NCBI GenBank assembly: GCA_033807775.1
Contig: CM066314.1
Span: 148,231,429-148,295,428 of the forward strand
DNA from: Saussurea involucrata
Lineage: Eukaryota; Streptophyta; Magnoliopsida; Asterales; Asteraceae
Length of the DNA: 64,000 nt
Direction: 5' to 3'
In this document: positions 1-10,113 of the stretch, in pieces
Numbering within the stretch: the first letter of the stretch is position 1
How the letters are laid out: each line of letters begins with the position of its first letter
Notes under the pieces: model-generated
Told to the model about the DNA's origin: nothing
The model's database searches: none
Seen by the model: only the letters and a program-made list of their open reading frames with translations
Position numbers and translations under genes: made by a program

Positions 1-49
1 TTATAGGTGTTTTTGGAGTTTAGGGGTTATTCAAGAAAGAAGTTAATTA

Positions 50-647
50 TTTGTGATAACTGTGAAATCCCAATGTGAGTCACATATTAAATGATAAGTT
101 AGGAAATTATTAATATTGGTAATTTTGATTGCAGTTTTAATTAAAGGGTATTTAAGGTATTTGATTTTTTATCCCTCCTCCCTCTCTTCTCTATTCTCTC
201 ATCTCTCCGGCTCTATTCAAACGGATACACAATGTGATACCTATAAAACCGACATTGTTAACAAAAAATACCTACAAACGATCATGATTGTGATACCCAA
301 AATATATTGTGTTACACAGTGATACTCACTATGATACCCGTGATACTTTCATGTGATACACCTAAACCCTAAATTTAGGAATTAGTGATACTCATTGTGA
401 TACCGCTATGAAACCGGTGATACTTTCATGTGATACATCCAAACCCTAAAATTTGAGAATTAGGTTTATGATAGAGAGAGAAAGATGGAGGATATGTATG
501 AGATAAAAAAGAAGAGATTTTAGGAATTCTTAATTTAATTAGATTAAAAACAAATTTACTAAAATAACATTTTTTATTTATTTAAAAATTGTATTAATTA
601 TTCTAAATTTATGATTCACATTGGATCTCATAGTTATCACAAACTAC
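50..647. mobile_element. Candidate MITE with long terminal inverted repeats
   Basis: The segment around 51-84 (TTTGTGATAACT..GA.ATCC..AATGTGA.TCA) is repeated in inverse orientation around 615-645. The arms are about 30 bp and imperfect, about 600 bp apart. TAATTAT lies outside both arms, but 4 extra bases at the right end leave the target duplication uncertain. No coding sequence is seen inside. Long arms and short size suit a non-autonomous DNA transposon, perhaps Mutator-like; the class is inferred. Confidence 0.45.
318..466. repeat. Degenerate tandem repeat of about 75-80 bp
   Basis: Two imperfect copies follow one another (about 318-383 and 384-466). Each contains GTGATACTTTCATGTGATAC followed by AAACCCTAAA. 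The word GTGATAC recurs throughout 230-440. It lies inside the candidate MITE and shows no coding signal. Confidence 0.6.
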
Positions 648-988
648 ATAATTATCATTTGATTATGGTCCTTGGAGCTTAAATTGATATATGTAAAGCA
701 TATTGTACTACTATACATCTAGATCAATTCATAACTTAACAAGAAGACATAATTATTATGAAAGTTGTCATTATTGTTCTAAAAAACTATGCTTTAATGT
801 TGATTTGGGACAAACATCACATTATTATCAGATTTTATGAAAATAACGTTCAATAAATGCTACATCTATCAAGTAAATTATGTTTAAAAATTATTAATTA
901 GTCTAATACTAATGACTGACATTTAAGCCGTAGGTATCGTTTTTAAAAAGGTTTCGGGAAAAAAATTGTTTTATAAAATGTGATAAGA

Positions 989-990
<2 letters not shown>
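648..990. other. AT-rich intergenic sequence
   Basis: No gene, terminal repeat or RNA-like feature could be supported here. The sequence is AT-rich with no long open frame. Confidence 0.6.

Positions 991-1045
<55 letters not shown>
991..1045. repeat. (AT)n microsatellite
   Basis: An uninterrupted AT dinucleotide tract. It borders a hairpin-rich segment on its right, as do the TA tracts beside the other small elements nearby. Confidence 0.95.
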
Positions 1046-1049
<4 letters not shown>

Positions 1050-1190
1050 CCCCTTCTTTTGCTAACCAACCCATTGGTACTAACCGTGTTAACCAATGAG
1101 ATTGGTTAGCACGGTTAGACACAGACGATCTTGGCACGACGTAAGTCGCAAGTTACATCGTCTGCACACCAACGGGTCCCCTCACGTGTA
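1046..1190. other. TA-flanked segment with self-complementary core
   Basis: GCTAACCAA near 1059 pairs with TTGGTTAGC near 1101, and CTAACCGTG near 1080 pairs with CACGGTTAG near 1110. GGGTCCCC occurs near both ends (about 1046 and 1174). It looks like a small foldback element next to a TA array, but no clear target duplication was found. Confidence 0.35.
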
Positions 1191-1633
1191 TTAACACATG
1201 TGATAAGGGTGTTCTCGCAAAATGAAGGTGTTCTCATTTGAACCTTCGCCAAAGAGTTCCACCTTAGAAAAGGTGGGGGATGGGCCCCCACCAAAAAAGA
1301 AAAACACTTTTTTCAAGCTTAAAAACGATTTTTTTAACATTCTAGCATAGTTCCCCCAGTGTTTTCCAGCCTGTGCCCCCACCAAACAAAAAAAAGCATC
1401 TCAAAATCAACCAAAATATAAAAAAGTATTTTGAAATCAACCAAAAAATCTTAAAAAGTTCTTCAAAATCGACAAAAAAACTTAAATATCTCTCAAAATC
1501 AACAAAAAAACTTGAAAAAAATTCTCAAAACCGTGAAACTAGGCTAAAAACATATAAGTTGACTTTGCGAATCTTTAACCTATCTTAAAGGTGCCCCCAC
1601 TAGACAAAAATCTTAGATCCGCCACTGTCTCCA

Positions 1634-1634
<1 letters not shown>
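1191..1634. other. A-rich non-coding repeat remnant
   Basis: Contains GTGCCCCCAC blocks near 1373 and 1591, A-rich stretches with repeated CAAAATCAACC, and a TAGATCCGCCACTG ending near 1613. No open frame has a credible protein. It is probably a decayed transposon of unknown class. Confidence 0.4.

Positions 1635-1680
<46 letters not shown>
1635..1680. repeat. (TA)n microsatellite
   Basis: Pure TA tract flanking the left side of the small inverted-repeat element at 1696-1890. Confidence 0.95.
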
Positions 1681-1681
<1 letters not shown>

Positions 1682-1695
1682 TTGGCCGGGTTCCA

Positions 1696-1890
1696 GTGAG
1701 AAGTTAAGGTTAACGTCAGAAGCGTGAGAAGTGGTTATCAACCGTTGGATGATAAATGGACGCACATTAGGATGAGATGCATCGGGTCAATTCCCTTCTA
1801 AGTCGCAATTCATGGGAGGACATTTGATTAAAAATGATTAACGGTTTAGATCTACTTCTCATGCTTCTGATGGTAACCTCAACTTCTCAC
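1696..1890. mobile_element. 195-bp MITE with about 50-bp inverted repeats, in a (TA)n tract
   Basis: The left arm starts GTGAGAAGTTAAGGTTA. The right arm, read in reverse complement, starts GTGAGAAGTTGAGGTTA. The arms stay similar for about 50 bp, through CAGAAGCRTGAGAAGT. TA microsatellites lie about 16 bp outside each arm (1635-1680 and 1903-1918). A MITE family called Micron that sits in (TA)n tracts is known from rice; membership of such a family is inferred. Confidence 0.7.
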
Positions 1891-1902
1891 ACGGTCGTTC
1901 GC

Positions 1903-1938
<36 letters not shown>
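1903..1938. repeat. Compound (TA)n(GA)n microsatellite
   Basis: A TA run passes into a GA run just before the GGTTCAGGGGAAAACC terminus of the next element. Confidence 0.9.
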
Positions 1939-2757
1939 GTTCAGGGGAAAACCTAAAAAAACGGAAAACTAAAAAACACCTTAGTAGTCATTCATCTGGA
2001 CGGTATGCATTTGTGCATACAAGTAAAAATAAGTTGTTTTTTGGTTTTTATGCACTTGTGTATTATACACGTGCGCATGTTACAAATTACTTGAATGCCC
2101 AAATAGGGATAAGCGTTGATCACCGTTTTCCCGAACCGAACCGGTGTCGTACCGAACCCGAACCGATACCATGTATTCGGTTCGGTATTCGGTTCCGAAC
2201 ATTTCTCAAAATCGGTATTCGGTACCGGGATTTTCCCGAAAAAAACCTAAACCGAACCGAAATTTTTAAAAGTAAAGTTTTTTAAAAAGATAATTATGCT
2301 TATCATCTCCTGAATAAAGTTTATCTTGATTGTTGTTAACATTAATTATTATTGTTTCTTGATGTATATATAGAGATTGAAGAGTTGATAAACGAACAAA
2401 ATGGAAAAACGAAAATCGTAAACGAATATCGAAGATTGTTCAACTTTTGATTTGTTTTGAACTTTTTGATTGTTTGTGATTGGTTTTGAAACACATTTGA
2501 ATCACTATGAAGGTATTTAGGTTTGCGATTGGTTTTGAGACGCATTTGATACATTTTAAAATTTTCGGTCCTAAGTGGTCCTAGTACCGATTTTCCCGTC
2601 CCGAAACCGAACTGAACCGGTACCGTACCGATACATACGGTTCGGTTTTCGGTACCACTTTTTAGTCCCAAAAAATTTCGGTACCAACCGGTTCGGTACC
2701 GGTCCGGTCCCGATCTCATCCCTATGCCCAAATGCATACCCTATAAATAAAAGACTA
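1939..2757. mobile_element. Left-end remnant of the TA-flanked element family seen complete at 13001
   Basis: Starts GGTTCAGGGGAAAACCT followed by a diverged copy of the left arm at 13001-13050. It shares the words GCATTTGTGCATA and GCACTTGTG with the interior of that element. It is interrupted by a hAT insertion at 2104-2724 and cut by the LTR of element A at 2758, so no right terminus is present. Confidence 0.5.
2104..2724. mobile_element. Non-autonomous hAT element, 621 bp
   Basis: Perfect 8-bp target duplication TGCCCAAA at 2096-2103 and 2725-2732. Short imperfect terminal repeats: TAGGGATAAG at left, TAGGGATGAG at right in reverse complement. An 8-bp duplication with a YAGGG-type terminus is diagnostic of hAT elements. 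The subterminal zones are dense in CGGTTCGGTACCG-type words in both orientations, as expected for transposase-binding repeats. There is no transposase frame. Confidence 0.85.
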
Positions 2758-4265
2758 TGTAAAAACCCAGTCTAAAATCAAGCATACATAGCATTTAAAC
2801 ATAAAGCATTACCAAAACTGGGTCCCAAAATTCCATTACATCTGTCTCAAAATTTAGGTTGGCGGAAACAACCTATACACAACTGAGAATAAACTAACTA
2901 CTGAAAATAAAAGTGGCACCGTCTCTATATGCGTTTATTCACTAGTCTTGCCCTGCTCACTTGCCAGAGCCTCCTACTACCTGCTTACCTGAAAAAGTTT
3001 AATTTGGAAAATGCGAGGGGTAGAACATCTTTACATAAAACTTTCACGGATAAAACCGCTCCCGTAAATGGCACCCTAAAGTCACTCAAAAGTGACAATG
3101 AGTCAGTCTCACGCTGCCTTACTGGGTACACCCTCCCATGACATAAACGGAACCTCCCCCCGACATGAGCACTGGCGGAACCTCCCCACGACTTAGCCAA
3201 TTTACGTCTACCATAATGTATGCATATATCTCATATAACTTTCAACAAGTAACAATCATGTAAAATAACATGACATTTCTACTCAATCACTTACTTTGAA
3301 AAAAACACGTATAAAACCACGTATTTTAGTTAGAAAAACTCACCTGGTGCGTTTAACTTCTTTTCTTACTCTGCTTCTGACTTTCAATCGGTCTACCTGA
3401 GATATGGATGAAATAAATCAGCTGACCGAAGCATAACTAATTAACTGAGACTTTCCGGATACAGCTATCCGGTTACTTCTATACTTTCCGGAACTCCTCA
3501 CTTACCGAAACTCCCACTTACCAGAACTCCTACTTTTCGGAACTCCTACTTACCGTAACTCCTCACTTACCAGAACTCCTACTTTCCGGAACTCCTACTT
3601 ACCGGAACTCCTCACTTACCGGAACTCCTCACTTCCGGAAACTACTGGATTCTTCTCACTTCCGGAAACTACTGGATTCTTCTCACTTCCGGAAACCATC
3701 GCCACAAGGGCAGTGTCCGGATACTACGGCTGGGTAATTCTGGGAACGAAATCTTTGCTAATCGCCCTTAATCAAAACGATAAGGTGATAAAACAACTTC
3801 AAAAACATTCTAAATCCAATCCTTATAACTCTTTGTTACCCAACCATGTTTATAGGTGTTTAATCTCTCTCTTAGGGCATCATTTTAAATCCTTTAAGCA
3901 AGAACTCCCAAAATACACAACAATCCATCATAACATCAAAATAAGGGTTAGGTTTGGGGATTACATGATAGAATATGTGTAGGAATTGAACCCAAATGTT
4001 ACTTCCTCTTCCAATTTGATGGTTGGTGATCTTCTTTTCTCCAATTTGTTCTTGAGACCCAAAACTCTGTCTTTCTCTGCTCTTTTCTCTAAGCCGCCAT
4101 CCACACACACACTCGCACTCACAATGATTGCTTATAGGGTTTTGATCCCCAAAATTGGGGCTTGTATACCTTCTCTAACTTTTATAGTTTTGGCCCTTGA
4201 ACTTTCGACTTTATAATTTTCTCTACAACACATTAATCTTGACAATTAAGATCTCGGTTATTACA
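2758..4265 (-). repeat. Element A 3' LTR
   Basis: Bounded by TGTAAAAACCC at 2758 and TTATTACA at 4265, so it begins TGTAATAACC on the minus strand. It is closely similar to 10114-11508. TATAAAAG reads on the minus strand at 4186-4179, about 80 bp into the LTR, and is a plausible TATA box. The repeat tract at 3480-3690 is described separately. Confidence 0.92.
3480..3690. repeat. CCGGAACTCC tract in element A LTR
   Basis: About twelve degenerate direct copies of (C)TTACCGGAACTCCTCAC, ending in longer units containing TTCCGGAAACTACTGGATTC. The matching tract in the other LTR is about 10906-11155, with a different unit order and number. CCGG is self-complementary and a CG/CHG methylation target. 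Confidence 0.85.
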
Positions 4266-4282
4266 ACACTCCCCCCTCAAAA
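4266..4282 (-). promoter_or_regulatory. Element A polypurine tract
   Basis: On the minus strand TTGAGGGGGGAGTGT immediately precedes the 3' LTR. This is the expected position and composition for the plus-strand primer of reverse transcription. Confidence 0.85.
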
Positions 4283-4309
4283 GAATTTCGTCCCCGGAAA
4301 TACTTTATC

Positions 4310-4864
4310 ATAGAGATGAGGGTACCTGGACCTCATATCCGCTTCTGCTTCCCAAGTTGCCTCTCGTCCCTTATGATACCTCTACTGGACCATTACTAGT
4401 CGGACCTCTTTGTTTCTTGTTTTGCGAACCTTACTGTCCACGATTTCTATTGGCTCCTCTACGAAAGTCAACTTCTCATCAATGCTGATATCCTCCAAAG
4501 GAACAGCCACATCGGCTTCCGCCAAACACTTCTTTAAGTTCGACACATGAAATGTCGGATGAACTCCTCTTAACTCTTCCGGCAAATCCAACTTGTAGGC
4601 CACAGCCCCAACTCGTTCAATAATGCTGAATGGCCCCACATACCTCGGCCTCAACTTCCCTTTCTTCCCGAAACGCACTACTCCTTTCCAAGGCGAGACC
4701 TTTAGCATTACCTTGTCCCCCACTTGAAATTCAATAGGTGTTCTTTTTCTGTTTGCGTACTTCCTCTGTCGATCTTGCGCGATCCTCATTTTCTCACGAA
4801 TTATTTCGATCTTATCCGCCGTCAATTGTACAATCTCTGGACCTGTTAGCTGTCTTTCTCCCAC
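4310..4864 (-). pseudogene. Element A integrase C-terminus and chromodomain
   Basis: Contains the conserved VMLKVSPWKGV and VGPFSIIERVG blocks, then FHVSNLKKCL, of the gypsy integrase C-terminal region. The frame hits TAG near 4381 where relatives have Trp. Beyond the stop the same frame encodes REATWEAEADMRSRYPHLY, the end of a chromodomain. Such domains direct chromovirus integrase to modified chromatin. The single nonsense codon would remove most of the chromodomain. Confidence 0.85.
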
Positions 4865-4870
4865 CTCGTT

Positions 4871-5473
4871 CTAACACAACGGTGTACGGCACTTCCGTCC
4901 GTACAATGCTTCGAATGGCGCTGCGTGAATACTCGCATGGTAACTGTTGTTATAAGAGAACTCTATCAAAGGTAGGTGCACTTCCCATGAACCCTTGAAA
5001 TCGATGACACAAGCTCGAAGCATATCCTCTAACGTCTGAATAGTTCTTTCACTCTGACCATCCGTTTGGGGATGATAGGCCGTGCTCAACTTCACTTGTG
5101 AGCCTAACTCTCGCTGAAGACTTCTCCAAAACGATGACGTGAACCGACTATCACGATCGGAGACAATAGATCGCGGCACTCCGTGCCTTGACACGATCTC
5201 ATTGATATATAACCGAGCTAACTTTTCTAACGAATCCGACTCCTTGATTGGTAAGAAATGTGCGGACTTAGTGAGAATATCCACAATTACCCAAATCGCA
5301 TTGTTACCCTTTGGAGTCCTTGGTAACTTCGTAACGAAATCCATGGTGATATTGTCCCACTTCCACACTGGTATCAATGTAGACTGAAGTTCTCCATACG
5401 GTCGCTGATGTTCTGCTTTAACTTTCAAACACGTCACACATTGCTCCACAAAATGAGCGATGTCCTTCTTCAT
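4871..5473 (-). pseudogene. Element A integrase catalytic core fragment
   Basis: Carries C-X2-C of the zinc-binding domain (CVTCLKVK), then the core: TMDFVTKLPRTPKG (first Asp), IVSDRDSRF (second Asp) and HPQTDGQSERT (Glu). Spacing fits DD35E. The catalytic residues are present, but stops at both ends isolate the fragment: a TGA just upstream where relatives have WPGM, and another just after CRTPLC. Confidence 0.9.
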
Positions 5474-5479
5474 TCCCGG

Positions 5480-6205
5480 TCACCAGTAGAACTGTCTCAA
5501 ATCCCGGTACATCTTGTTCGTCCCCGGGTGCATAGAACACCGTGACTTATGCGCTTCTTCCAGGATACTTACTCTCAAATTCCCTAACTTGGGAACCCAC
5601 ACCCGGTTCTTCACACACTTTAACCCACCACTGTTGACACTGAACAAGGATGAAATTCCAATGACTCTTTCACTCTTTACGTTCTCTTCCAACAACGCCT
5701 CTTCTTGAAACTTCTTAACTTCATCTAGGAGGTTCGAAGTTTCCTCGACTCTGAAAGACACCACTTTGGTCGACTCTCCCCGCTCCTTTCGACTCAACGC
5801 GTCAGCTACCACATTCGCTTTACCCGGATGGTAAAGGATTTCACAGTCATAGTCGTTCAATAACTCCATCCATCTCCTCTGTCTCATATTCAATTCCTTT
5901 TGATCAAACAGATGCTTCAGACTCTTGTGGTGGGTGTAAATCTGGCACTTCACTCCATACAGGTAATGTCGCCAAATCTTTAAAGTGAACACCACTGCCG
6001 CTAACTCCATGTCATAAGTAGGGTAGTTCTTCTCGTGATCTTTCAACTGTCGGGAAGCGTAGGCAATCACCTTCCCATTCTGCATCAACACACACCCTAG
6101 CCCAAGCTTAGAAGCATCGCTGTATATTACAAATCCTTCTGATCCATCTGGTAACGACAAAATCGGAGCGCTGCTTAAACTTTCTTTTAGTTTCTCAAAC
6201 GCGGC
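5480..6205 (-). pseudogene. Element A RNase H and integrase zinc-finger region
   Basis: RNase H signatures in order: VIYSDASKLGLGCVLMQ, YDMELAAVVFTLKIWRHYL, HHKSLKHLFDQKEL and HPGKANVVADALSRK. In the third, relatives have TDHKSL but this copy has THHKSL, losing a catalytic Asp. The integrase HPGTNKMYRDLRQFYW block follows and ends at a nonsense codon. The open frame extends upstream to 6358, but that part is out of frame with RT. Confidence 0.88.
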
Positions 6206-6834
6206 TCTTGTACTTTGGTCCACACAAACTTGAAGTTCTTCCTTGTCAATGATGTCAACGGTGTGGATATACGTGAGAAGTCCTGAATGAACTTTCGGTA
6301 ATAGCCTGCTAACCCAAGAAAACTTATAACTTCTGATGGCGTCTTTGGCGACTCCCAATCTTTAATAGCTTCAATTTTAGCGGGGTCTACTTTAATGTCG
6401 TCCGCCGACACTACGTGACCCAGAAACTGAACTTCCCTCAACCAGAACTCGCACTTTGAAAACTTTGCGTACAACTTCTCGCATTTCAACAATTCCAACG
6501 CCGCCCGAAGGTGCTCCTCGTGATCTACGCGGGTTCTAGAGTAAATCAAGATGTCATCGATGAAAACTATCACACACTTGTCTAGCAACGAGCTCCACAC
6601 TCTGTTCATTAAATCCATGAACATTGCTGGGGCATTAGTCAACTCGAAGGGCATGACTAGGAACTCATAATGGCCATATCTTGTACCGAAAGCCGTTTTG
6701 GACACGTCCTCTTCTCTCACTTTCAGCTGATGGTAACCCGACCTCAAGTCTATCTTCGAGAAATAACTCGCACCCTGTAACTGGTCGAAGAGGTCATCGA
6801 TCCTCGGAAGCGGGTACTTGTTCTTAACTGTCAC
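6187..6834 (-). pseudogene. Element A reverse transcriptase, palm and catalytic region
   Basis: Contains NKYPLPRIDDLFDQL, YFSKIDLRSGYHQ, VMPFELTNAPAMF, the catalytic VFIDDILIYSR, and LGLAGYYRKFI. Relatives read MPFGLTNAP, so one Gly is changed. The frame is lost after KFVWTK near 6210, consistent with a short indel before RNase H. Confidence 0.92.
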
Positions 6835-6849
6835 CTTGTTGAGCTTACG

Positions 6850-7125
6850 TTAATCTATGCACATCCGCATAGATCCGTCCTTCTTCTTCACAAAAAGTAC
6901 TGGCGCTCCCCAAGGCGATGAGCTCGGCCGAATGAAACCCTTGTCTAAAAGTTCTTGCAGTTGCGTCATCATCTCCTTCATTTCCGCCGGTGCCAGGCGA
7001 TAGGGCGCACACGCAATCGGTGCCGCCCCCGACATCAAATCTATTCTGAACTCTACTTGACGATCTGGAGGCAGACTCGTCAAGTCATCCGAAAACACTT
7101 CCGGGTACTCGTTGACTATCGGCAC
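6850..7125 (-). pseudogene. Element A reverse transcriptase N-terminal block
   Basis: Encodes DRQVEFRIDL, APYRLAPAEMKEMM and RPSSSPWGAPVLFVKKKDGS, the standard start of gypsy RT. It ends at TAA (6850-6852) directly after MRMCID, where relatives continue with Tyr. A single base change is enough to explain the stop. Confidence 0.92.
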
Positions 7126-7143
7126 ATCTCTTACTTATTTCTT

Positions 7144-7686
7144 CTATTTCTTAGCATCTAGCACATAAGCTAAATACCCTAGACATCCCTTCCCTAAACA
7201 CCGCCTAGCTTTCAACATCGAAATCATACATGACTTCCTATCCCGACGATCCCCATAAATCACTACTTCCTTCTTATCAGACAAGGTGATACGGATCATC
7301 TTCTTATTACACACAATGCTAGCATCATTCTCCGCTAACCAATCCATTCCTAGTACCACATCAAACTTCCCCATTCCCATAGGGTACAAACGCAAAGGAA
7401 ACGAGTGACCGTCTACGTCTATGCTACACCCCTCGTAGACCTCTTTCACCCAGACTCGACTATCATCAGCCACTTCTACCTCAAACCTAAAGTTCAACCT
7501 CTTGGGTTTCACTTGCAATTTTCGAATAAAATTAGGCGACACAAACGAACGATTAGCGCCCGAACCAAACAATACTTTAGTATAATTCGAGTCAATTGGG
7601 AAAGTATCTGTCACCACATCAGGCGTATCTACCGCCTCCTCCGCTGACATGTGGAAAGCCCTCGCCCTCGCACGAGTCGGCTCCAC
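7144..7686 (-). pseudogene. Element A aspartic protease
   Basis: Retropepsin-like domain with KVLFGSGANRSF near residue 35 and the flap-side VVLGMDWL near residue 105. The active-site triad should read D-S-G; here it is G-S-G, so the catalytic Asp is gone. Element D carries the same region with DSG intact at about 36890-36910. A short run of stops separates this frame from RT. Confidence 0.88.
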
Positions 7687-7917
7687 CTTTCTCTCCCCGC
7701 CTCTTCCTCCGCTACTACCGCCGTCACCCCCAGTAGACCCTTTCTTTAACTGTGGATAATCCCATTTGAAGTGATCTGGCGAACTACACTAAAAACATGA
7801 CTTCAAACTGCGACAGTCTCGAGCCATGTGCCCTATTTTCCCGCACTTGAAACATCCATCCTTATCTGCCAAACACTCTCCCTTGTGCATCCGGTTGCAC
7901 TTACCACATGGCTTCTC
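7687..7917 (-). pseudogene. Element A gag zinc-knuckle region
   Basis: Three knuckles can be read: CGKCNRMHKGEC (a short C-X2-C-X3-H-X3-C form), CFKCGKIGHMARDC (canonical CCHC), and a third, CF-stop-CSSPDHFKWDY, broken by a TAG and loss of the final Cys. Elements B and D have the same three-knuckle layout. Confidence 0.8.
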
Positions 7918-8733
7918 TCATGCTCTAGGTCCCACCCGCAGCTCGGGTCTAGACGCACTCGACCTCTTTCCATCCCTGGTTGGTCCTTCCCACTTCCGCT
8001 TGTCTCCGGCTCTCTCTGTCAACTGTCTGTTCTTTTCTTTCTCAGTAAGTTCCGCAGTATATACCGCGGCTTGGAAAGTAGTCAGACCCTTCACTTGTAC
8101 CAGTTCTCTCACACTGCTCTTTAATCCCCAGATATATCTCTCAATGCGCCTCTCCTCAGTAGGCACATACAGCTCCGCAAACCTAGCCTTCTCAATAAAC
8201 TTTGACGTGTATTCTTGGACTGACATCGTCCCTTGCTCTAATCCCAGAAATTCCTCTCCGCATTTCTTAACTGCTGCTAATGGGCAAAACTGTGCCTTGA
8301 ACCTTTTAACAAACGATTCCCATGAAGTTCCCTTAGCTACCTCCGATCCTTTTCCACCCGTCTCAATATCCCACCAGAAGATGGCATCCGACTTCAACAT
8401 CGACATCGCGAACAACACTTTGTCTTCCTCAGCACACTTACTTGTATCAAACGCTAATTCCATCTCTTGAACCCACCTCAAAGCCAGAACTGGGTTGCGT
8501 TCCCCGCTGAAGGACGGAGGCTTGCACGATGCAAAAGTCTTAAATGAGCATCCTTTCACTGACTTCGATTCGTTAACCACCACTGGAGTTGACAAAGAAT
8601 GATTTCCTACCATAGTCGGAGGTAGGCTAGACGCCTCAGTCCTCGTCTCATTCCCACTTCTAGTTCGCCCTTCTGATGAATTCTTGATCTGATTTTCCAA
8701 CAAAGCTTGTAGGGTATCTTGTAGTTTACCCAT
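7918..8733 (-). pseudogene. Element A gag capsid region
   Basis: Retrotransposon gag domain with the motif series SCKPPSFSGERNPV, ALRWVQEMELAF, AIFWWDIE, FKAQFCPLAAV, VQEYTSKFIEKARF and RIERYIWGLKSSVREL, then KRKWEGP. The same series occurs in the gag of B and D. The ATG at 8733 is internal; the gag frame continues upstream past a TAG at 8752-8754. Confidence 0.88.
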
Positions 8734-8751
8734 CTCAGCTGTAAGCTTCTC

Positions 8752-9107
8752 CTAAGTAACAAAAGCCTGATTCTGATTCCCCCTTGGGGTGTCTGACTGG
8801 CTTCCCCCACCCGCTGAAGCGGTACTCTCTTGATGTAGGGGTTCACGCAGCTCAGGTGCTCCCATGCTTTTAGCACGTCGGGTGGTTGGCTTCTTCTTCC
8901 CCCCACGGGTAGCCACACCAGTCCCAACTGCCTGGGAGGCAGCTCGCAACGGTGCTCTGCCTCGCCCCCTTCCTCGACCTCTGCCCCTCCCGCGGGTGGC
9001 CGCTTGTCGTGGAGGATCCACCGGTTCCTCCTCAAAGATTTCCTCTATACGAATTTCTTCTACCTCTGGATTTGTACCCACCACAGGCACAGATGTACTC
9101 CTCAGAC
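8752..9107 (-). pseudogene. Element A gag N-terminal region, disrupted by a hAT element
   Basis: A Glu-rich stretch followed by a run of Arg-Gly repeats. The apparent start codon used by this frame lies inside the hAT insertion. Outside the insertion, an in-frame ATG at 9831 on the minus strand is the likely original gag start. A TAG at 8752-8754 separates this part from the capsid region. Confidence 0.75.
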
Positions 9108-9810
9108 TAGGGTTGTAAACGAACCGAACGAACACAAACGAAGGCTTGTTCATGTTCGTTCGTTTAACTTAACCGAACAAACGAACGAACACGAACGGTA
9201 AACGAACGAGATTTTTTGTGTTCATGTTCGTTCGTTAAGAATTTTTGTTTGTTCGTGTTCGTTTATGTTCGTTCATTAAGAGATAAACGAACGTAAACAA
9301 ACGAACTTAAATGAACATAAATGAACGTAAACGAACGAACTTAAATGAACATAAACGAACGTAAACGAACGACTTTAAATGAACGTAAATGAACGGACTT
9401 AAATAAACATAAACGAACGAACCCAAATGAACAAAAAACAACCACCATACTCATCATTTCGTTCGTAAAAAATACCTTAACAAAATGAAAAACCGGGTTA
9501 ACTTAGGAGGTATGAAAAATAAATTCTAAAAGATCAATTTACTTGATGATTTTACACATTAATTTCATATTATATAAACAAGCATAAACGAATATAAATG
9601 AACATAAACGAACATAAACGAACGTAAACGAACGAACATTAACGAACATAAATGAACGAACGAGACCATTGTTCATGTTCGTTCATTTAACTAAACGAAC
9701 AAAAAAACGTGTTCATGTTCATTCATTTATTAAATAAACGAACATAAACGAACTTCCCGCCGAACAGTTCACGAACGGTTCGCTGAACGTTCGGTTCGTT
9801 TACAGCCCTA
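9108..9810. mobile_element. Non-autonomous hAT element, 703 bp, inserted in element A gag
   Basis: Perfect 8-bp duplication CCTCAGAC at 9100-9107 and 9811-9818. Terminal inverted repeats of about 23 bp with one mismatch start TAGGGYTGTAAACGAACC. The interior is almost entirely repeats of TAAACGAAC and GTTCGTTTA in both orientations. There is no transposase. Confidence 0.95.
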
Positions 9811-9831
9811 CCTCAGACTTCTCTCAGACAT

Positions 9832-10113
9832 TCTTGATTACTAAAATACGACAAAGTAATTTACTTAAGACTACTGCTCAAGAATAATAAGGCATTTTAA
9901 GCACATACATGTACCTGTAAATTTGCAATTACACTGGCCAGGTGAAATCCTGAATCTACCTTACATGACTGTCCTCTCCACCCTATTAGTCCTTACTAGT
10001 GATAGTGTCCTCCTAGCGCATTCCTGATTCTCAGTTGTGACTTCTACTCCTACAGTTTAAGTCTAGGCCCGTCCGGTCACCTAAATCCCTTAAACTATGG
10101 CTATGATACCAAT
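9832..10113 (-). promoter_or_regulatory. Element A leader with primer-binding site and two hairpins
   Basis: The primer site reads TGGTATCATAGCCATAG on the minus strand (10111-10095), matching the 3' end of plant initiator-Met tRNA apart from one base. Beside it, AGTTTAAG (10054-10061) pairs with CTTAAACT (10089-10096), with inner TAGG/CCTA. Further along, 9928-9934 and 9942-9948 pair with one mismatch around a TGGCCAG loop. Both hairpins recur in D and H, the first also in B. Confidence 0.75.

Noticed and set aside
360..460. AAACCCTAAA as interstitial telomere repeat
   Set aside because: The word occurs once per tandem unit and not in tandem with itself, so it is not telomeric.
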